64,000 bases of DNA from Deinococcus aquiradiocola (GTDB lineage: Bacteria > Deinococcota > Deinococci > Deinococcales > Deinococcaceae): the NCBI RefSeq assembly GCF_014646915.1, contig NZ_BMOE01000006.1:1-64000 (forward strand), given 5' to 3'. Under the pieces are notes generated by a model, which ran no database searches, was not told where the DNA came from, and worked only from the letters and a program-made list of their open reading frames with translations. Numbering within the stretch: the stretch's first letter is position 1; every line of letters starts with the position of its first letter. This document shows, one piece after another, positions 62,430 through 64,000 of this stretch. A program made the position numbers and the translations under genes.

Positions 62430-62563
62430 GGAACGGTAGCTCAGCGGTCAGAGCACTTCGCCTTCCCGATCTCTCGCCCTGCCGTGCAGACGGTTCAGGG
62501 CCGACAGTGAAGGCTTATCGACTTCGGATCGAGTGGTCGTGGGTTCAAATCCCACCCGTTCCC
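62430..62563 (+). ncRNA. Arg(TCG)-type tRNA-like RNA with Ro-type helix (d)
   Basis: Acceptor GGAACGG/CCGTTCC perfect, D-arm GCTC-AGCGGTCA-GAGC, T-arm GTGGG-TTCAAAT-CCCAC. Removing 60 bases after TTCG would rebuild TTCGA-CTTCGGA-TCGAG, an arginine anticodon arm. The insert has CCTTC/GAAGG enclosing CTCTC-GCCCTG-CCGT-GCAG-ACGG-TT-CAGGGC-CGACA. No CCA. 134 nt. Confidence 0.6.
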
Positions 62564-62573
62564 CCACAGAAAC

Positions 62574-62640
62574 AGGTCGCTCAGCTGGAAGAGCGCCCAG
62601 CTCCGAACGGGGAGGTCACGCCCCTCAAGTATTGCCAGGT
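62574..62640 (+). pseudogene. tRNA remnant
   Basis: A D-arm GCTC-AGCTGGAA-GAGC and following GCGCCC are present after AACAGGTC, but no matching acceptor 3' strand or T-loop can be found. It looks like a decayed tRNA gene or half gene. Confidence 0.35.
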
Positions 62641-62650
62641 TCACCCGTCT

Positions 62651-62722
62651 TCCGGGATAGCTCAGTGGCAGAGCGCCTGCCTGTTAAGCAGGACGTCGCA
62701 GGTTCGAACCCTGCTCCCGGAG
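62651..62722 (+). tRNA. tRNA-Asn(GTT)
   Basis: 72 nt standard cloverleaf: acceptor TCCGGGA/TCCCGGA, D-arm GCTC-AGTGGCA-GAGC, anticodon loop CTGTTAA, T-arm GCAGG-TTCGAAC-CCTGC, G73 and encoded CCA (62723-62725). Confidence 0.92.
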
Positions 62723-62780
62723 CCAAACTTCTCCACCCGGTCATGGAAAGCCGTACAGCACGTCCTTTCATGACGACTCT

Positions 62781-62852
62781 CTGAACGAAGTCCAGCGGAA
62801 GCACGCCTGATTCGGATTCAGGCGGTCGCACGGAAGGTCCGTGCCGTTCAGA
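62781..62852 (+). tRNA. tRNA-Pro(CGG)-like gene with altered T-loop
   Basis: 72 nt. Acceptor CTGAACG/CGTTCAG, anticodon stem CCTGA/TCAGG with loop TTCGGAT (anticodon CGG). The T-stem GCACG/CGTGC is perfect but its loop is GAAGGTC, not TTCRANY, and the D-stem pairs poorly. CCG follows instead of CCA. It may be non-functional or a tRNA mimic. Confidence 0.45.
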
Positions 62853-62856
62853 CCGT

Positions 62857-63000
62857 ATGGGCCTGTCGCGTAACGGCAGCGCGTCCCCACCTGGCCACAG
62901 GCTCAGGGACGGCCCCTCGCCTCTCTTGCAGGTCATCAACGTAGGCTGACCTGCTCATGGTTGCACAGGGGAAGTGGGCGTTCGAATCTCCCCATCTCCA
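62857..63000 (+). pseudogene. Interrupted tRNA-like sequence
   Basis: A 3' half with TTCGAAT T-loop, CATCTCC, A73 and encoded CCA (63001-63003) and an anticodon stem strand GGGGA. The upstream TCCCC and a D-arm-like TCGCGTAACGGCAGCG could be the 5' half, with about 70 bases between containing a GCAGGTC/GACCTGC hairpin. The acceptor pairs in about five of seven positions. The GGGCCGA motif is absent. Confidence 0.35.
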
Positions 63001-63059
63001 CCAGACAGACCGCGACGAGGAGGCCGGGCAACCGGCGCGGGGCAGAACGTCCGACGTAT

Positions 63060-63132
63060 GGAGAGTGTGGTGTAAAGGCTGCACGCCGCCCTGTGAAGGC
63101 GGAGGTCATAGGTTCGATTCCTGCCACTCTCC
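63060..63132 (+). tRNA. tRNA-His(GTG)
   Basis: 73 nt including G-1 (63060) opposite C73. Acceptor GAGAGTG/CACTCTC, anticodon loop CTGTGAA, T-loop TTCGATT, encoded CCA. The G-1:C73 pair is the histidine identity element. Confidence 0.88.
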
Positions 63133-63137
63133 CCAAC

Positions 63138-63209
63138 GGGTTTCTCGCTTGACGGCAAAGCACACGTTTCCAACACGTGCAGATCGGGGTTCGAATCCCT
63201 GGAAGCCCG
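63138..63209 (+). tRNA. tRNA-Trp(CCA)
   Basis: 72 nt: acceptor GGGTTTC/GAAGCCC, D-arm GCTT-GACGGCA-AAGC, anticodon stem CACGT/ACGTG with loop TTCCAAC, T-arm CGGGG-TTCGAAT-CCCTG, G73 and encoded CCA (63210-63212). It begins two bases after the CCA of tRNA-His. Confidence 0.88.
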
Positions 63210-63215
63210 CCACCT

Positions 63216-63289
63216 GTTCCGGTCGCTCGGTCGCGCAGAGCACTCGCCTTTCAAGCGAGGAGTCGTGGGTTCGAGTCCCACCCGGTTCA
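63216..63289 (+). tRNA. tRNA-Glu(TTC)
   Basis: 74 nt: D-arm GCTC-GGTCGCGCA-GAGC, anticodon stem CTCGC/GCGAG with loop CTTTCAA, T-arm GTGGG-TTCGAGT-CCCAC, A73 and encoded CCA (63290-63292). The acceptor GTTCCGG/CCGGTTC has two T-T mismatches (pairs 2 and 3), so it may be weakened. Confidence 0.75.
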
Positions 63290-63292
63290 CCA

Positions 63293-63372
63293 CTTCGGCG
63301 CACGTGCGCCACAGTCGCCGCTGGCGAATCCAGCGTCCCGTTCACTCGCCCTGTCGAAAGGAGGGCCGAATC
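63293..63372 (+). promoter_or_regulatory. Structured rsr leader with Ro-helix-like motif over the RBS
   Basis: Two hairpins come first: palindrome GGCGCACGTGCGCC (63297-63310) and CGCTGG-CGAAT-CCAGCG (63319-63335). Then CACTC-GCCCT (63343-63352) pairs through GCCCT/AGGGC with AGGGC-CGAA (63362-63370). The SD AGGAGGG lies in the loop and 3' strand. CACTCGCCC and GGGCCGA are the same two motif halves found in the upstream RNAs. Confidence 0.5.
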
Positions 63373-64000
63373 ATGAAGAACCTCTTGAACGCACTGAACC
63401 CCCTGAACCGCACCCAGACCGAGCGGCTTGACCCGCGTCAGGTCGTGAACAACGCGGGCGGATTCGTGTACGAGCTGTCCGACGAGGCGCGCCTGACGCG
63501 CTTCCTGATCCTGGGCACGGACGGCGGCACCTTCTACGCCACGGAGCGGGCACACACCCTGCAGGCGACGGAGTTCGTGAAGACCTTCGTGCAGGTGGAC
63601 GCGGGCGCGGCGCTGCGCGTGACGCTGGACGTGATCCGCACGAACCGTGCGCCGAAGCCGGGCCCGGCGCTGCTGGTGCTGGCGCTGATCGCGAAGACCG
63701 CGCCGGACGCGCAGGTGCGCAGGGCGGCGTGGGACGTGCTGCCGGAGGTGGCGCGCACGGGCACGATGCTGCTGCACTTCCTGGCGTTCGCGGACGCGCT
63801 GGGCGGCTGGGGTCGCCTGACGCGCCGGGGCGTGGCGCGCGTGTACGAGGACGCACCCGTGGAGCGGCTGGCGTTGTGGGCCGTGAAGTACAAGGCCCGT
63901 GACGGCTGGAGTCAGGCGGACGCGCTGCGCAAGGCGCACCCGAAGACCGCGGACGCGGGCCGGAACGCGGTGCTGCGGTTCATGGTGGACGGCGTGCTGC
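63373..64000 (+). CDS. rsr: Ro 60-kDa autoantigen orthologue Rsr (TROVE domain), partial
   Basis: 209 codons visible, running off the right edge. The start KNLLNALNPLNRTQTERLDP, then NNAGGFVYELSDEARLTRFL, ILGTDGGTFYATERAHTLQA and WGRLTRRGVARVYED match the TROVE (HEAT-like ring) domain of bacterial Ro60; the sequence is very close to what I recall of D. radiodurans Rsr. Rsr binds Y RNA and helps exonucleases mature or degrade structured RNA. AGGAGGG lies upstream of the ATG. The von Willebrand A domain would be in the missing part. Confidence 0.95.
   Translation, partial: MKNLLNALNPLNRTQTERLDPRQVVNNAGGFVYELSDEARLTRFLILGTDGGTFYATERAHTLQATEFVKTFVQVDAGAALRVTLDVIRTNRAPKPGPALLVLALIAKTAPDAQVRRAAWDVLPEVARTGTMLLHFLAFADALGGWGRLTRRGVARVYEDAPVERLALWAVKYKARDGWSQADALRKAHPKTADAGRNAVLRFMVDGVL

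Noticed and set aside
61973..62563. Group I introns in tRNA genes
   Set aside because: Inserts are 60-70 nt; group I introns need about 200 nt and the P7/P3 core sequences are not present.
60930..63300. CRISPR array
   Set aside because: Repeats are T-arms and GGGCCGA motifs at irregular spacing, not identical direct repeats with constant spacers.
62955..63939. Several minus-strand frames across the tRNA array and rsr
   Set aside because: They translate tRNA genes (repeated SGRNRTYDLRL and GFEPRS motifs from T-arms). These are well-known false proteins from tRNA antisense strands.

Overview
The window looks like chromosomal DNA from a Deinococcus-type bacterium. It is GC-rich, and many genes have a TANNNT -10 box only 5-7 bases before the start codon (leaderless transcripts). 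The right edge carries the start of rsr, the bacterial Ro60 (TROVE) gene whose model is Deinococcus radiodurans. Genus is inferred from protein resemblance and gene content; no search was run.

Layout. 1-638: a decayed IS3-family remnant apparently interrupted by the end of an IS630-family element. 686-9860 (minus): an exopolysaccharide or cell-surface operon with two GT2 and one GT4 glycosyltransferases, two unknown enzymes, a large anchored surface protein and a polytopic membrane protein. 10243-19524 (plus): a divergent locus opening with a 49-residue peptide that has a lasso-type leader, followed by a lipoprotein, a DPM1-like glycosyltransferase, a PqqD-like peptide-binding protein, an HprK-like kinase, a nucleotidyltransferase fused to a B2-type leader peptidase, a DUF1616-like membrane protein, two GT4 glycosyltransferases and a secreted protein. 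No lasso cyclase is present. 19587-26354: a lipoprotein, an acyltransferase, a CAP protein, a response regulator, a MerR regulator and an MFS transporter.

26498-32649 (plus): one respiratory operon encoding caa3-type oxidase subunits, a CtaG-like assembly factor, a Rieske protein and a cytochrome b fused to cytochrome c. 33814-35450: a DUF47/PiT phosphate uptake pair. 35523-37819 (minus): the queuosine genes queF-queD-queE-queC. 37998-40463: an MBL-fold hydrolase and a MATE exporter. 40619-49098 (plus): a Wsp-like chemosensory operon ending in a diguanylate cyclase, with the CheA phosphotransfer domain on a separate protein. 49135-56758: a PucR-type regulator, a Liv-type binding protein and two more cyclic-di-GMP proteins. 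56914-58392: arsR-arsC-aquaporin arsenic resistance. 58418-60851: a phosphoesterase, a TetR regulator and an SDR enzyme.

60920-64000: an RNA array directly upstream of rsr. Canonical tRNAs (Gly, Leu, Tyr, Asn, His, Trp, Glu, most with encoded CCA) are mixed with at least seven RNAs carrying GGGCCGA opposite CTYGCCC, which resembles the Ro60-binding helix of Y RNAs. Three look like open-ended Y RNAs. Four look like tRNAs whose anticodon arm is replaced by this helix; these lack CCA. The same motif overlaps the rsr ribosome-binding site, suggesting autoregulation. This array and the cyclase-less RiPP-like cassette are the two most unusual parts of the window.
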